Part shown: positions 1 to 6,669 of the stretch, in pieces
Position numbering within the stretch: the first letter of the stretch is position 1
How the letters are laid out: each line of letters begins with the position of its first letter
Assembly (NCBI GenBank): GCA_003455235.1
Contig: DMRT01000188.1
Span: forward strand, 1-6,669
Direction: 5' to 3'
DNA length: 6,669 bases
Source of the DNA: Chitinophagaceae bacterium
GTDB taxonomy: Bacteria > Bacteroidota > Bacteroidia > Chitinophagales > Chitinophagaceae
Translations under genes and position numbers: made by a program
Notes under the pieces: model-generated
The model's input: the letters and a program-made list of their open reading frames with translations, nothing else
Databases searched by the model: none
Told to the model about the DNA's origin: nothing

Positions 1-99
1 CTAACTGCTTATGAGAAAATTTTTATTGCTTTTTTTACATCACAAATATCCGGAGCTTTCACCGAATCTGCTGTTAAGGCTTGTATAAAAGCCAGTTAA
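1..99 (+). CDS. Possible C-terminal end of an unidentified protein (5' end outside window)
   Basis: Frame 1 is open from the first base to a TAA at 97-99 and gives 32 residues ending in ESAVKACIKAS. The other two plus frames close almost at once. A likely two-way terminator lies about 70 bp after the stop, which would suit a plus-strand gene converging on the receptor gene. Against this, 32 open codons can easily arise by chance. The codons are also AT-rich (TTT, ATT, ATA, GCT), unlike the CTG/ACC/GGC-rich usage of the other genes here. No family is recognisable. It may simply be non-coding DNA. Confidence 0.25.
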   Translation, partial: LTAYEKIFIAFFTSQISGAFTESAVKACIKAS

Positions 100-167
100 A
101 GGAGCGTTAAAACAGACCAGGGTTTTCAACAGGTTATTGACATTATTTCCCGTTCGGTCAACCGGAA

Positions 168-200
168 TAAAGAAGCCGCTTTTTAAAAGCGGCTTCTTTA
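168..200. terminator. Two-way Rho-independent-type terminator (perfect inverted repeat)
   Basis: Bases 168-183 are perfectly complementary to 185-200, with T184 at the centre. The GC-rich core AGAAGCCGC pairs with GCGGCTTCT, the arms end in AAA and TTT, and the loop is probably the central few T/A bases. The hairpin lies 40 bp beyond the stop codon of the minus-strand receptor gene and can end that transcript. Its symmetry lets it also stop any plus-strand transcript from the left. The T-tract is part of the stem and is short on both strands, a common form in Bacteroidota. The rest of 100-240 shows nothing else I can assign. Confidence 0.8.
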
Positions 201-240
201 CTGGGTAATGGTAATATTATTAAAAACCGGTTAGAGCTTC

Positions 241-2679
241 TTAATTACCTCCTATACCGCCGCTGCTTTCTGTCCGCTTGTTCTCATCCTCAATACCTGA
301 CCTACGCTGGCGTGCGGCTTTGATCTGGGTGCGGCCGAAGCGCATATTGAAACTTATTTTGAACTGGCGGCTTTCGGGCTTGCCATAGAAGGTATTGTGC
401 TGACCGCTGAAATCGGAAGTGCCCCTGAATTTTAGCACATTGAAAACATCGCTAACGGATACCTTAACCGTTCCTCTTCCTTTGAAAAGTGTTTTCTGTA
501 CACCGGCATCGATGTTGTAGATGGCCTTGCTTTTGAAAGATCCCTGCCAGATGGATGGAGAGTTATAAAAGCCGCTTACTTCTGCCGTATACCCCTTGCC
601 CAGTTTAAAACTGTTCTGCATAAAGAAACTGAGGGTATATACTTCCAGGTTCACCACCCGTGCGCCTCCTCCAAAATCTGCTTTGTAATTTGACCAGGAG
701 GCATTTACATTGGCAAAGAAACTGTACCACTTATACTGGAACGGGTAGCTGATGTTCAGGCTGATGATGTCCTGGGTGGCCAGGTTCTTTTTGGTAAGCA
801 GGCTTTTTGATCCCAGGGTATCGGGCAGCTGTGCAAAAATGTCTTTCACATAGCTGTAATTCAACCGGGTATTCAGTTTGTACTTATAGGTATGCGTGAT
901 TCCATAACTATTGGTGTATTGCGGCCTCAGCTGTGTATTTCCCTTCATGTAGGTATAGTCATTCAGCCGGAACTCGAAGGGGTTCAGGTCCTGGTAAGCC
1001 GGCCGGTCAATGCGGCGGCTGTAAGTAAAACCCCATTGGCTCATCGGGTTCTTGTTAAAGGTGATGGCTGCACTGGGGAACACATCAACGTAGTTGCGTT
1101 TTACCGTTGAGTCAAAGTTCCCGGACGTGGTGGTACCCACAGAATGTCCCTTTGAATTGGTGTTTTCCACCCGTACACCGGCTTGTATCATGAAGCCTTT
1201 GAAGGCACGGTTATAGTTTACGTAAGCAGCATTGATGTTTTCATTGAAGGTAAAGTTGTTCTTTTCATTGGTGGTTTTGTTGCCTTCAATGCTGGTACGG
1301 TTGAAATCGTTATCGGTATCCACAAAACCGATCTTACCGCCGTATCCCAGTCTTCCTTTCATAAAATTCTGCTCGTAATCTACTTTCAGCGAGTAGATCC
1401 GGATATCGGTGGGTGAAATGGTATGGTTGGATGAATTGTAAATTTTCACACCGGCCGAATTGTAATAATCATTTGGCTGGTATTGATTGTTGCGAAGGTT
1501 AAAGATGCCGTAGTCAATATCGAGGTTCAGTTCACTGCCGCCCGTTACTGCATAGCGGTAGTTGCCGTTGAAGTTTACGTTGGAACGTTTCATTTTATTG
1601 TCACCGGTACCATACGAAGTACGGTCGAGTACATAGGTAGGAGTAAAATAGAATTTCATAGGACCTTCGGTATAGGCCCGGTTATCGGAAATATTGCCAT
1701 TAACCACTACGCCGATGGTGCTTTTCTTGTTGATGAAATAATCCATACCGGCTTTAAAATTGTGCGACCCTTTGTTGTGGTTAGTGATGGTGTTCGATTG
1801 ATCAAATGTGGTGTCCGGGGCGGTTCTTACCGATTTAATACTGAACTCATTCATGCTTTCGCTGAAATTGTAATTGCCAAAAATGTTGGTCTTGGTATTC
1901 CGGTGGTTCAACGAAAACCCGGCATTGTATTTAGCATAGATGCCGATATTGTACCCGGCATTTACCGATCCATTGGTTCCGATGGTGAGGTTTTTCTTCA
2001 GCCGGATATTGATGATGCCTGCATTACCGGCTGCTTCATATTTGGCCGATGGGTTGGTGATAATCTCGATGGATTCGATTTGTGCAGACTGCAATGATTT
2101 CAGGTAATTGGCCAGGTCGGAACCCGAAAGGGGGCTTGGTTTCCCGTCGATGTAAACACGTACCCCGTTTTTGCCCGCCAGGCTCAGGTTGTCGTCTTTA
2201 TCCACCATTACCCCCGGGGATTTCCGCAACAGTTCCAGCCCGTCGTTACCCACGGCATTGATGGTGCCCTCCACATTTAAAATGGTCTTGTCGGCTTTTA
2301 CCTCCACCATCGGCTTCTTGCTGCTGACTGTTACGCCTTCCAGGCTCTTGGCCGATGCCTGGGTGTTTATATCCGGAGCTGTGGTGGTTTCACCTTCCTT
2401 TATTTCAAAAGCCGGGGAACTTGTTTTCTGCATATTCACCACAGAGCTGGTAACGAAATACCTGCCCGGCTTTACCTGCATTTCATAGTTTCCCTTGCTG
2501 TCTGATATGGCCGTTTTTGCAATAGATGAATCCTTGGCATTGTGAAGAAGAATGGTGGCCGTACCAATGGCCTTACCGGTGTTATCTTTTATCTGGCCCG
2601 TTACCCGGGTGGGCGACTGGGCAAATGCCGTTGATGAAAGAAAGAACAATGAGGCGATTAACAGTAATTTTTGTTTCAT
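241..2679 (-). CDS. TonB-dependent-receptor-like outer-membrane beta-barrel protein with N-terminal carboxypeptidase-regulatory-like domain
   Basis: This is a full-length 812-residue outer-membrane protein. Residues 1-20 are a Sec signal peptide (MKQK, a hydrophobic run, then AFA before Gln21). Residues about 24-106 form a carboxypeptidase-D regulatory-like beta-sandwich (VTGQIKDNTGKAIGTATI, then SDSKGNYEM). A TonB-box-like LEGVTVS lies at 113-119. The plug domain covers about 125-229 and includes VRVYIDGKPSPLSG and the typical end NPSAKYEAAGNAGIINIRLK. The remainder is a beta-barrel of the OMP_b-brl_3 type, rich in alternating aromatic and polar strands, ending near 782. A basic, Gly-rich tail of 30 residues follows. 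Such proteins are thought to take up ligands across the outer membrane with TonB/ExbBD energy, but the substrate cannot be told. There is no SusD-like partner next to it, which argues against a polysaccharide-utilisation locus. The ATG at 2677-2679 is supported by the signal peptide directly after it. A -7 box lies 34 nt upstream. Confidence 0.93.
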   Translation of the reverse strand: MKQKLLLIASLFFLSSTAFAQSPTRVTGQIKDNTGKAIGTATILLHNAKDSSIAKTAISDSKGNYEMQVKPGRYFVTSSVVNMQKTSSPAFEIKEGETTTAPDINTQASAKSLEGVTVSSKKPMVEVKADKTILNVEGTINAVGNDGLELLRKSPGVMVDKDDNLSLAGKNGVRVYIDGKPSPLSGSDLANYLKSLQSAQIESIEIITNPSAKYEAAGNAGIINIRLKKNLTIGTNGSVNAGYNIGIYAKYNAGFSLNHRNTKTNIFGNYNFSESMNEFSIKSVRTAPDTTFDQSNTITNHNKGSHNFKAGMDYFINKKSTIGVVVNGNISDNRAYTEGPMKFYFTPTYVLDRTSYGTGDNKMKRSNVNFNGNYRYAVTGGSELNLDIDYGIFNLRNNQYQPNDYYNSAGVKIYNSSNHTISPTDIRIYSLKVDYEQNFMKGRLGYGGKIGFVDTDNDFNRTSIEGNKTTNEKNNFTFNENINAAYVNYNRAFKGFMIQAGVRVENTNSKGHSVGTTTSGNFDSTVKRNYVDVFPSAAITFNKNPMSQWGFTYSRRIDRPAYQDLNPFEFRLNDYTYMKGNTQLRPQYTNSYGITHTYKYKLNTRLNYSYVKDIFAQLPDTLGSKSLLTKKNLATQDIISLNISYPFQYKWYSFFANVNASWSNYKADFGGGARVVNLEVYTLSFFMQNSFKLGKGYTAEVSGFYNSPSIWQGSFKSKAIYNIDAGVQKTLFKGRGTVKVSVSDVFNVLKFRGTSDFSGQHNTFYGKPESRQFKISFNMRFGRTQIKAARQRRSGIEDENKRTESSGGIGGN

Positions 2680-2713
2680 GGCTTTAGCTTTAGTTAGTTT
2701 AAAAATTCCGCCG

Positions 2714-2721
2714 CAAATTTA
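2714..2721 (-). promoter_or_regulatory. Bacteroidota-type -7 promoter element for the receptor gene
   Basis: On the minus strand this reads TAAATTTG, an exact match to the Bacteroidota sigma-factor -7 consensus TAnnTTTG, followed by CGGCGG. Transcription would begin around 2707-2710 and leave a leader of about 30 nt before the ATG at 2679. The leader is A-rich just before the start and has no Shine-Dalgarno match. I could not find a convincing -33 TTG at the usual spacing; the nearest clear one (2750-2752) is about 28 nt away, which is too far. Confidence 0.6.
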
Positions 2722-2927
2722 GTCAGTCCCGATTGTTGGCGGAATGTCACAATCTATGAACTGTGTTTTTTTATGGATGAATGGTATGGTTTAATACCCT
2801 GTTTGTGGTATGTAGTTGTGCAGACGGGTGCCGGCCCCGGATATTTTAGCAATACAGGTGTTTTTATTTAATAAACCGGGGTTGCGGTTATTTTCAAAAC
2901 AGCCTCATAACTGCATTGGCAAAGGCT

Positions 2928-2935
2928 TAACTTTG
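2928..2935 (+). promoter_or_regulatory. Bacteroidota-type -7 promoter element for rimO, almost touching the start codon
   Basis: TAACTTTG matches the TAnnTTTG consensus exactly. It ends only 6 nt before the rimO ATG at 2942, so the expected transcription start falls at about 2940-2943, on or beside the start codon. It shares the longer string TAA(A/C)TTTGCGGC with the receptor-gene promoter on the other side of the gap. No good -33 element is visible: TTG at 2916-2918 is too close. Confidence 0.6.
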
Positions 2936-2941
2936 CGGCAC

Positions 2942-4249
2942 ATGAAAACAAAATCGCTTAAAAAGGATAAGGTAAACATCATCACCCTGGGCTGCAGCAA
3001 GAACATGGTGGATAGTGAAGTGTTGAGCGGGCAGCTGATCGCTAACGACATCGACGTAGTGCATGAAAATGCAAAGAAGGATCACAATATTGTGATTGTA
3101 AATACCTGTGGCTTTATTGAAAAGGCAAAAGAGGAAAGCATCAACACCATTTTAAGCCAGGTGGAACTGAAGCGGAAGGGCAAACTGGATAAAGTGTATG
3201 TTACCGGATGCCTGAGTGAACGCTACAAAAACAACCTCGAAGAAGAAATACCCGAAGTGGATGCCTACTTCGGTACCATGGAACTGCCCAATATCCTGAA
3301 AACATTTGAAGCAGATTACAAGAACGACCTGGTGGGCGAACGGTTATTATATACCCCGCAGCATTATGCATACATGAAGATCAGCGAAGGCTGCAACCGC
3401 ACCTGTGCCTTCTGCGCCATTCCGTTGATGCGTGGTGCACATGTGAGCCGGCCGATTGAATCGCTGGTGGATGAGGCAAAGAGGCTGGTAGACCGGGGCG
3501 TGAAAGAAGTAATGCTGATTGCCCAGGAACTCACCTACTATGGACTGGATATCTATAAAAAAAGGGAACTGCCCAAACTGCTTCATGCATTGGCCGATGT
3601 AAAAGGACTGGAATGGATCCGCCTTCATTATGCCTATCCATCCAAATTTCCGATTGAGATTATTGATGCCATCAACGAAAGAGACAACATCTGCAATTAC
3701 CTCGATATGCCCCTGCAGCATGCGGCCAATAACATGCTCAAAGCCATGAAGCGCCAGATCACCCGGGAGGAAATGGAAGATCTTATCGGGGAAATCAGGC
3801 GCCGCATCCCGGGTATATGCCTGCGCACCACGCTCATTGCCGGCTTCCCGGGCGAAACCCGGGATGATGTGGAAGAATTAAAAACCTTCCTGCAGCAGAT
3901 GCGGTTTGACCGGGTAGGTATCTTCACCTACAGCCATGAAGAAGGAACAAGCGCCCACCACCTGGAAGACAATGTGCCGGCGGAAGAAAAAGAAGAACGG
4001 GCCCAGGAAATCATGGAAGTGCAGCAGGAGATTTCGCTGGAAAAGAATATGGAAAAAGTAGGGAAGACCTTTAAAGTACTGATCGATAAAAAAGAAGCAG
4101 GCCGCTACCTCGGCCGCACCGAATTCGACAGCGTGGAAGTGGACAATGAAGTGATCATCCAGTCGAAGAAAAAACTGGCGATCGGTGAATTTGTGAACGT
4201 GAAGATCACCAAGGCGTACGATTACGATATAGAAGGAGAAGTTGTTTAA
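2942..4249 (+). CDS. rimO: Ribosomal protein S12 methylthiotransferase RimO (radical SAM)
   Basis: RimO adds a methylthio group to the beta-carbon of a conserved aspartate of ribosomal protein S12 (Asp89 in E. coli numbering), using S-adenosylmethionine and two [4Fe-4S] clusters in the cytoplasm. The 435-residue product has the full family layout. The N-terminal UPF0004 domain carries cluster-binding Cys18 (TLGCSKN), Cys56 (NTCGFI) and Cys90 (TGCLSER). The radical SAM domain has the CxxxCxxC motif at Cys151, Cys155 and Cys158 (GCNRTCAFCAIP), followed by LMRGAHVSRP, as is typical of RimO rather than MiaB. A C-terminal TRAM domain covers about 375-435. The frame is open upstream to an ATG at 2816. 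I chose 2942 because MKTKSLKKDK followed by the first Cys motif fits Bacteroidota RimO, and because the -7 box lies inside the would-be 42-residue extension. No Shine-Dalgarno is present. A terminator overlaps the stop codon. Confidence 0.95.
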   Translation: MKTKSLKKDKVNIITLGCSKNMVDSEVLSGQLIANDIDVVHENAKKDHNIVIVNTCGFIEKAKEESINTILSQVELKRKGKLDKVYVTGCLSERYKNNLEEEIPEVDAYFGTMELPNILKTFEADYKNDLVGERLLYTPQHYAYMKISEGCNRTCAFCAIPLMRGAHVSRPIESLVDEAKRLVDRGVKEVMLIAQELTYYGLDIYKKRELPKLLHALADVKGLEWIRLHYAYPSKFPIEIIDAINERDNICNYLDMPLQHAANNMLKAMKRQITREEMEDLIGEIRRRIPGICLRTTLIAGFPGETRDDVEELKTFLQQMRFDRVGIFTYSHEEGTSAHHLEDNVPAEEKEERAQEIMEVQQEISLEKNMEKVGKTFKVLIDKKEAGRYLGRTEFDSVEVDNEVIIQSKKKLAIGEFVNVKITKAYDYDIEGEVV

Positions 4250-4281
4250 TAAAAAGCCCCGGGTGACCGGGGCTTTTTATT
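4248..4281. terminator. Strong two-way terminator between rimO and the cytochrome gene
   Basis: Bases 4248-4262 pair perfectly with 4267-4281 around the loop GTGA. The core is GCCCCGG/CCGGGGC, flanked by five A on the left and five T on the right, so each strand reads as a GC hairpin followed by a T-tract. On the plus strand the loop is a GNRA-type tetraloop, which stabilises RNA hairpins. The stem begins within the rimO stop codon (TAA, 4247-4249) and ends 9 bp before the stop of the convergent cytochrome gene, so one element serves both. Confidence 0.92.
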
Positions 4282-4290
4282 CCGATAAAA

Positions 4291-5277
4291 TCATTTCGAT
4301 GGTGGATATTTTTCAACCTTGTTATTCACCGGCTGAAGCGTTTGCAGGAAGCGGTAGATTGCTTTCAGATCAAAATCATCCATATTGGCATACATGCTCC
4401 AGGGCATGATGGAATTATTTTTCCCCGGGTTGGAGGCATAGGCCATCTTATCGCGGTAGTTCTTGAATTTATCCAGGAACATCTGCTCGGTCCATTTACC
4501 GATGCCGGTAGCCGTATCAGGCGTGAGGTTGGCCGATGTTACCACAAAAGTACCCAGGTCGAATTTTCTTCCGCCCGCCATCAGCTTCGACATCACAAAT
4601 CCTTTTTCATCCATTTGCGTATGGCAATCCATGCAGGCGGCGGCATTCCACATATAGGCCCCGTAATTCACCATATCCGAAACATCCGGCTTCCGGTTGC
4701 TGTCAAGCGAAGCACTTCTCAGTTTCGGGTATACCAGTGATACCGGGATCATCAGTTTTCGTTCCGGTATTTTTTTGGAACTCGGTTTAAGCGTACGTAT
4801 ATAGGCAATGATGCTGTGAATGTCGTCTTTGCTCATGGTATTGTAATGCGGGTAAGGCATAATGGGGAAGAGGGTATCACCCGTTCTTGTAATACCGGTT
4901 GTAATCACCCTCACCAGTTCCTCATCGGTATATTTCCCGATTCCATTCGCCGTATCGGGGGTGATATTTTTGGCATATACTACACCTGGTATACCCACCC
5001 CCTGGTCAAAATAATCGCCGCCTCTGCCTTCGGTGCCTTCTTTCATCGGGCCCGAGAACTGGTTAAAGTCACGTTCGCTGTGGCAATCCATACACAGCGA
5101 CACGTGATGCGCCAGGTATTTGCCCCGTTCAATCACTTTCTGAACAGAATCAGTGCTGCCCGCAGCAGGCGACTCTTTTGTTTCATTACTGTTGTTACAG
5201 GAGATAAAAAAGCTGAAGAATAAACAAACAAGGCCCAGGCAAATGGCTGTGCCGGAATGAATCCGTTTCATAAGCAT
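4291..5277 (-). CDS. Diheme cytochrome c lipoprotein
   Basis: This 328-residue protein is probably exported and lipid-anchored, and carries two c-type hemes for electron transfer. The N-terminus has basic residues, a hydrophobic stretch (about 10-26) and a lipobox-like FISC with Cys27 as the acylated residue, followed by a polar Asn/Ser linker. Two heme motifs of identical sequence, CMDCH, lie at 62-66 and 215-219. The halves are an internal duplication: NITPDTANGIGKYT (104-117) matches NLTPDTATGIGKWT (250-263), and each half ends in a segment with candidate axial Met ligands (IMPYPHYNTM, 139-148; IMPWSMYANM, 290-299) and a helix ending in RTLKP or QTLQP. The layout resembles the cytochrome subunits of membrane dehydrogenases (gluconate or alcohol dehydrogenase type), but no dehydrogenase or oxidase is adjacent, so the partner is unknown. 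The start could be the ATG at 5275-5277 or, equally well, the one two codons later (MKR). Confidence 0.88.
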   Translation of the reverse strand: MLMKRIHSGTAICLGLVCLFFSFFISCNNSNETKESPAAGSTDSVQKVIERGKYLAHHVSLCMDCHSERDFNQFSGPMKEGTEGRGGDYFDQGVGIPGVVYAKNITPDTANGIGKYTDEELVRVITTGITRTGDTLFPIMPYPHYNTMSKDDIHSIIAYIRTLKPSSKKIPERKLMIPVSLVYPKLRSASLDSNRKPDVSDMVNYGAYMWNAAACMDCHTQMDEKGFVMSKLMAGGRKFDLGTFVVTSANLTPDTATGIGKWTEQMFLDKFKNYRDKMAYASNPGKNNSIMPWSMYANMDDFDLKAIYRFLQTLQPVNNKVEKYPPSK

Positions 5278-5387
5278 AATTTTGGTCAGTTAATTTCTGT
5301 TGGAATGCAAAAGATGAAAAAAAAACTGAGAAATACAATAGGCGTGGGAAAATAGACAGGAGGGGTAAAATAACAGTTTCCCCGTTT

Positions 5388-5414
5388 TTTGTTGTATGGA
5401 TTGACGTAAGTTTG
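5388..5414 (+). promoter_or_regulatory. Bacteroidota-type promoter for bshC
   Basis: TAAGTTTG at 5407-5414 matches the -7 consensus TAnnTTTG exactly. A TTTG at 5388-5391, at the end of a T-run, could act as the -33 element, but its 15-nt spacing is shorter than the usual 19-21. Transcription would start near 5419-5421 and give a leader of about 26 nt before the bshC ATG. The leader has no Shine-Dalgarno match. Confidence 0.55.
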
Positions 5415-5446
5415 TTGCCTTAACCTCCGGGTTCAAAATACCGTTC

Positions 5447-6669
5447 ATGAATTTCAGATTTACGCAAACGCCTTACAGTAAAACAGGTTATTTTTCTAAG
5501 ATGGTGACAGACTACCTCGCTGCCGCCGCACCATTGCAGCCGTTCTATACCCATGCTACATCCATCGAAGGCCTGCGGGGAGCCATGAAGAACCGGGCTG
5601 CATTTTCAACCAACCGGGCCCTGCTGGTGCAGGAACTGAAAAAGCAATACGAAGGAATCGGCATACCGCCGAAACTGCAGCAGAACATCGACCTGCTTCT
5701 TTCAGAAAATACCTTCACCATCACCACCGCACACCAGCCGAACATTTTTACCGGTCACCTCTACTTTATTTATAAAATCATGCATGCCATCAGGCTGGCG
5801 GAGTGGCTTACCGAACAGGAGCCTGCTTTTCATTTTGTTCCCGTGTTTTACATGGGCAGCGAAGATGCCGACCTGGAGGAACTGGGCCATGTTTACATCA
5901 ACGGGGTGAAGCATGAGTGGAAGACGGACCAGACCGGTGCCGTTGGGCGGATGAAAGTAGACAAGGCCCTTACCGGGCTGCTGAACATCATTGAAGGAGA
6001 GATAGCTGTACAGCCCTATGGCAAGGACATCATCGGCCTGATGAAAAGCTGTTATACCATCGGTGTTACCATTGAAGAAGCCACATTTAACATGGTGAAT
6101 GCATTGTTTGGCGAATACGGTCTGCTGGTATTGCTGCCCGACAATGCAACATTGAAAAGATCTTTCAACCCCATCGTGCAGAAAGAATTGCTGGAGGCCT
6201 TTTCTCACAAGGCAGTGGAGGAAGCGGTGACCGCCATCCCTGCTGAATATAAAGTGCAGGCGGGTGGCAGGGAGCTGAATTTATTTTACCTCATTGATGA
6301 CAAACGGGAGCGGATCGAGAAAAAAAATGACCGGTTTACAGTTGTCAACACTCCCTGGTCATTTACTGGAAAAGAGATATTGAAGGAACTGGATGAACAC
6401 CCGGAACGCTTCAGTGCCAACGTGATCCTGCGGCCGGTGTTCCAGGAACTGGTATTGCCCAATGTGGCTTTTATCGGTGGGGGCGGAGAGATCGCCTACT
6501 GGCTGGAATTGAAGAAAGTTTTTGCGGCTGTTGAAATTCCTTTCCCTGCGCTGGTGTTGCGTAATTCATTTCTGCTGGTGGAGGAAAAATACCGGGAGCT
6601 GGCTGTGAAAACAGGGTTTGCCATACCTGAATTATTTCAAACAGCAGATGAACTGCTGACACAACTTAC
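5447..6669 (+). CDS. bshC: Putative cysteine ligase BshC of bacillithiol synthesis (3' end outside window)
   Basis: BshC is thought to add cysteine to glucosaminyl-malate in the last step of bacillithiol synthesis, in the cytoplasm. The window holds 407 codons plus two bases with no stop. The family is usually about 530-540 residues, so roughly the last quarter, including the C-terminal coiled-coil region, is missing. Family motifs are clear: YSKTGYFS near the N-terminus; the nucleotide-binding-like HQPNIFTGHLYFIYK from His96; PVFYMGSEDADLEEL around Ser138-Asp142; LRPVFQELVLP around Arg329; and GGGGEIAYWLELK from Gly344. The ATG at 5447 is the first in this frame after a TGA at 5402-5404, and it lies just after the promoter. 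No bshA or bshB is in the window; these genes are often unlinked. There are no frameshifts or missing motifs in the visible part. Confidence 0.92.
   Translation, partial: MNFRFTQTPYSKTGYFSKMVTDYLAAAAPLQPFYTHATSIEGLRGAMKNRAAFSTNRALLVQELKKQYEGIGIPPKLQQNIDLLLSENTFTITTAHQPNIFTGHLYFIYKIMHAIRLAEWLTEQEPAFHFVPVFYMGSEDADLEELGHVYINGVKHEWKTDQTGAVGRMKVDKALTGLLNIIEGEIAVQPYGKDIIGLMKSCYTIGVTIEEATFNMVNALFGEYGLLVLLPDNATLKRSFNPIVQKELLEAFSHKAVEEAVTAIPAEYKVQAGGRELNLFYLIDDKRERIEKKNDRFTVVNTPWSFTGKEILKELDEHPERFSANVILRPVFQELVLPNVAFIGGGGEIAYWLELKKVFAAVEIPFPALVLRNSFLLVEEKYRELAVKTGFAIPELFQTADELLTQL

Noticed and set aside
1483..2097. A 204-codon open frame on the plus strand inside the receptor gene, plus shorter ones at 892-1110, 1183-1416 and 2171-2488
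   Set aside because: They lie antisense to a clearly coding gene with signal peptide, plug and barrel. Their translations show no recognisable domain, and they have no promoter box of their own that I can see. They are most likely by-products of the codon pattern.
2816..2941. An in-frame upstream extension of rimO by 42 residues
   Set aside because: The extension does not resemble a RimO N-terminus, and the likely promoter box lies within it. The ATG at 2942 starts the sequence expected for the family.
2680..2941. Searched for a small RNA, riboswitch or short gene in the largest gap
   Set aside because: Apart from the two -7 boxes I saw no long hairpin, conserved aptamer-like pattern or credible open frame; the frame from the ATG near 2756 has only about 12 codons.
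4342..5223. Several plus-strand open frames (4342-4740, 4463-4657, 4536-4790, 4816-5223) opposite the cytochrome gene
   Set aside because: They are antisense to a gene with a lipobox and two heme motifs, and their translations have no coherent domain.
5308..5338. A possible promoter for the cytochrome gene on the minus strand: ATCTTTTG (5308-5315) with TTG (5336-5338) 20 nt upstream
   Set aside because: The spacing is good, but the -7 box lacks the TA of TAnnTTTG, so it is too degenerate to annotate. The true promoter of this gene remains unassigned.
5545..6208. Minus-strand open frames (5545-5745, 5702-6208) opposite bshC, and another at 6471-6662
   Set aside because: The plus strand encodes an unbroken BshC with all expected motifs. 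The opposite frames overlap each other and look like shadows.

Overview
The window looks like ordinary chromosomal DNA from a member of the Bacteroidota, most likely a Chitinophagaceae-like organism; the family is an inference. The phylum rests on four things: an outer-membrane beta-barrel receptor with an N-terminal carboxypeptidase-regulatory-like domain, a RimO N-terminus that (as recalled, not searched) resembles Bacteroidota RimO, a BshC-type cysteine ligase, and exact copies of the Bacteroidota -7 promoter element TAnnTTTG in front of three of the four main genes, with no convincing Shine-Dalgarno sequences.

Layout, left to right. Bases 1-99 may hold the last 32 codons of a plus-strand gene (weak). 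A perfect inverted repeat at 168-200 acts as a likely two-way terminator. A minus-strand gene (241-2679) encodes an 812-residue TonB-dependent-receptor-like outer-membrane protein. A 262-bp divergent gap carries one -7 box for each flanking gene. rimO (2942-4249, plus) encodes the ribosomal protein S12 methylthiotransferase. A 41-bp convergent gap holds a strong two-way terminator (4248-4281). A minus-strand gene (4291-5277) encodes a diheme cytochrome c lipoprotein. A 169-bp divergent gap carries a -7 box for bshC. bshC (5447 onward, plus) encodes the putative bacillithiol cysteine ligase and is cut off by the window end after 407 codons.

The main genes alternate in orientation (- + - +), so each looks like its own transcription unit. 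Convergent gaps carry palindromic terminators and divergent gaps carry promoters. I see no functional pathway linking the genes: they cover surface transport, ribosome modification, electron transfer and low-molecular-weight thiol synthesis. I found no mobile element, CRISPR array, RNA gene, toxin-antitoxin or defence cassette, and no evidence of a new multi-gene system. The most interesting signal is the rimO start, where the -7 box lies only 6 nt before the ATG and predicts a leaderless or nearly leaderless mRNA.
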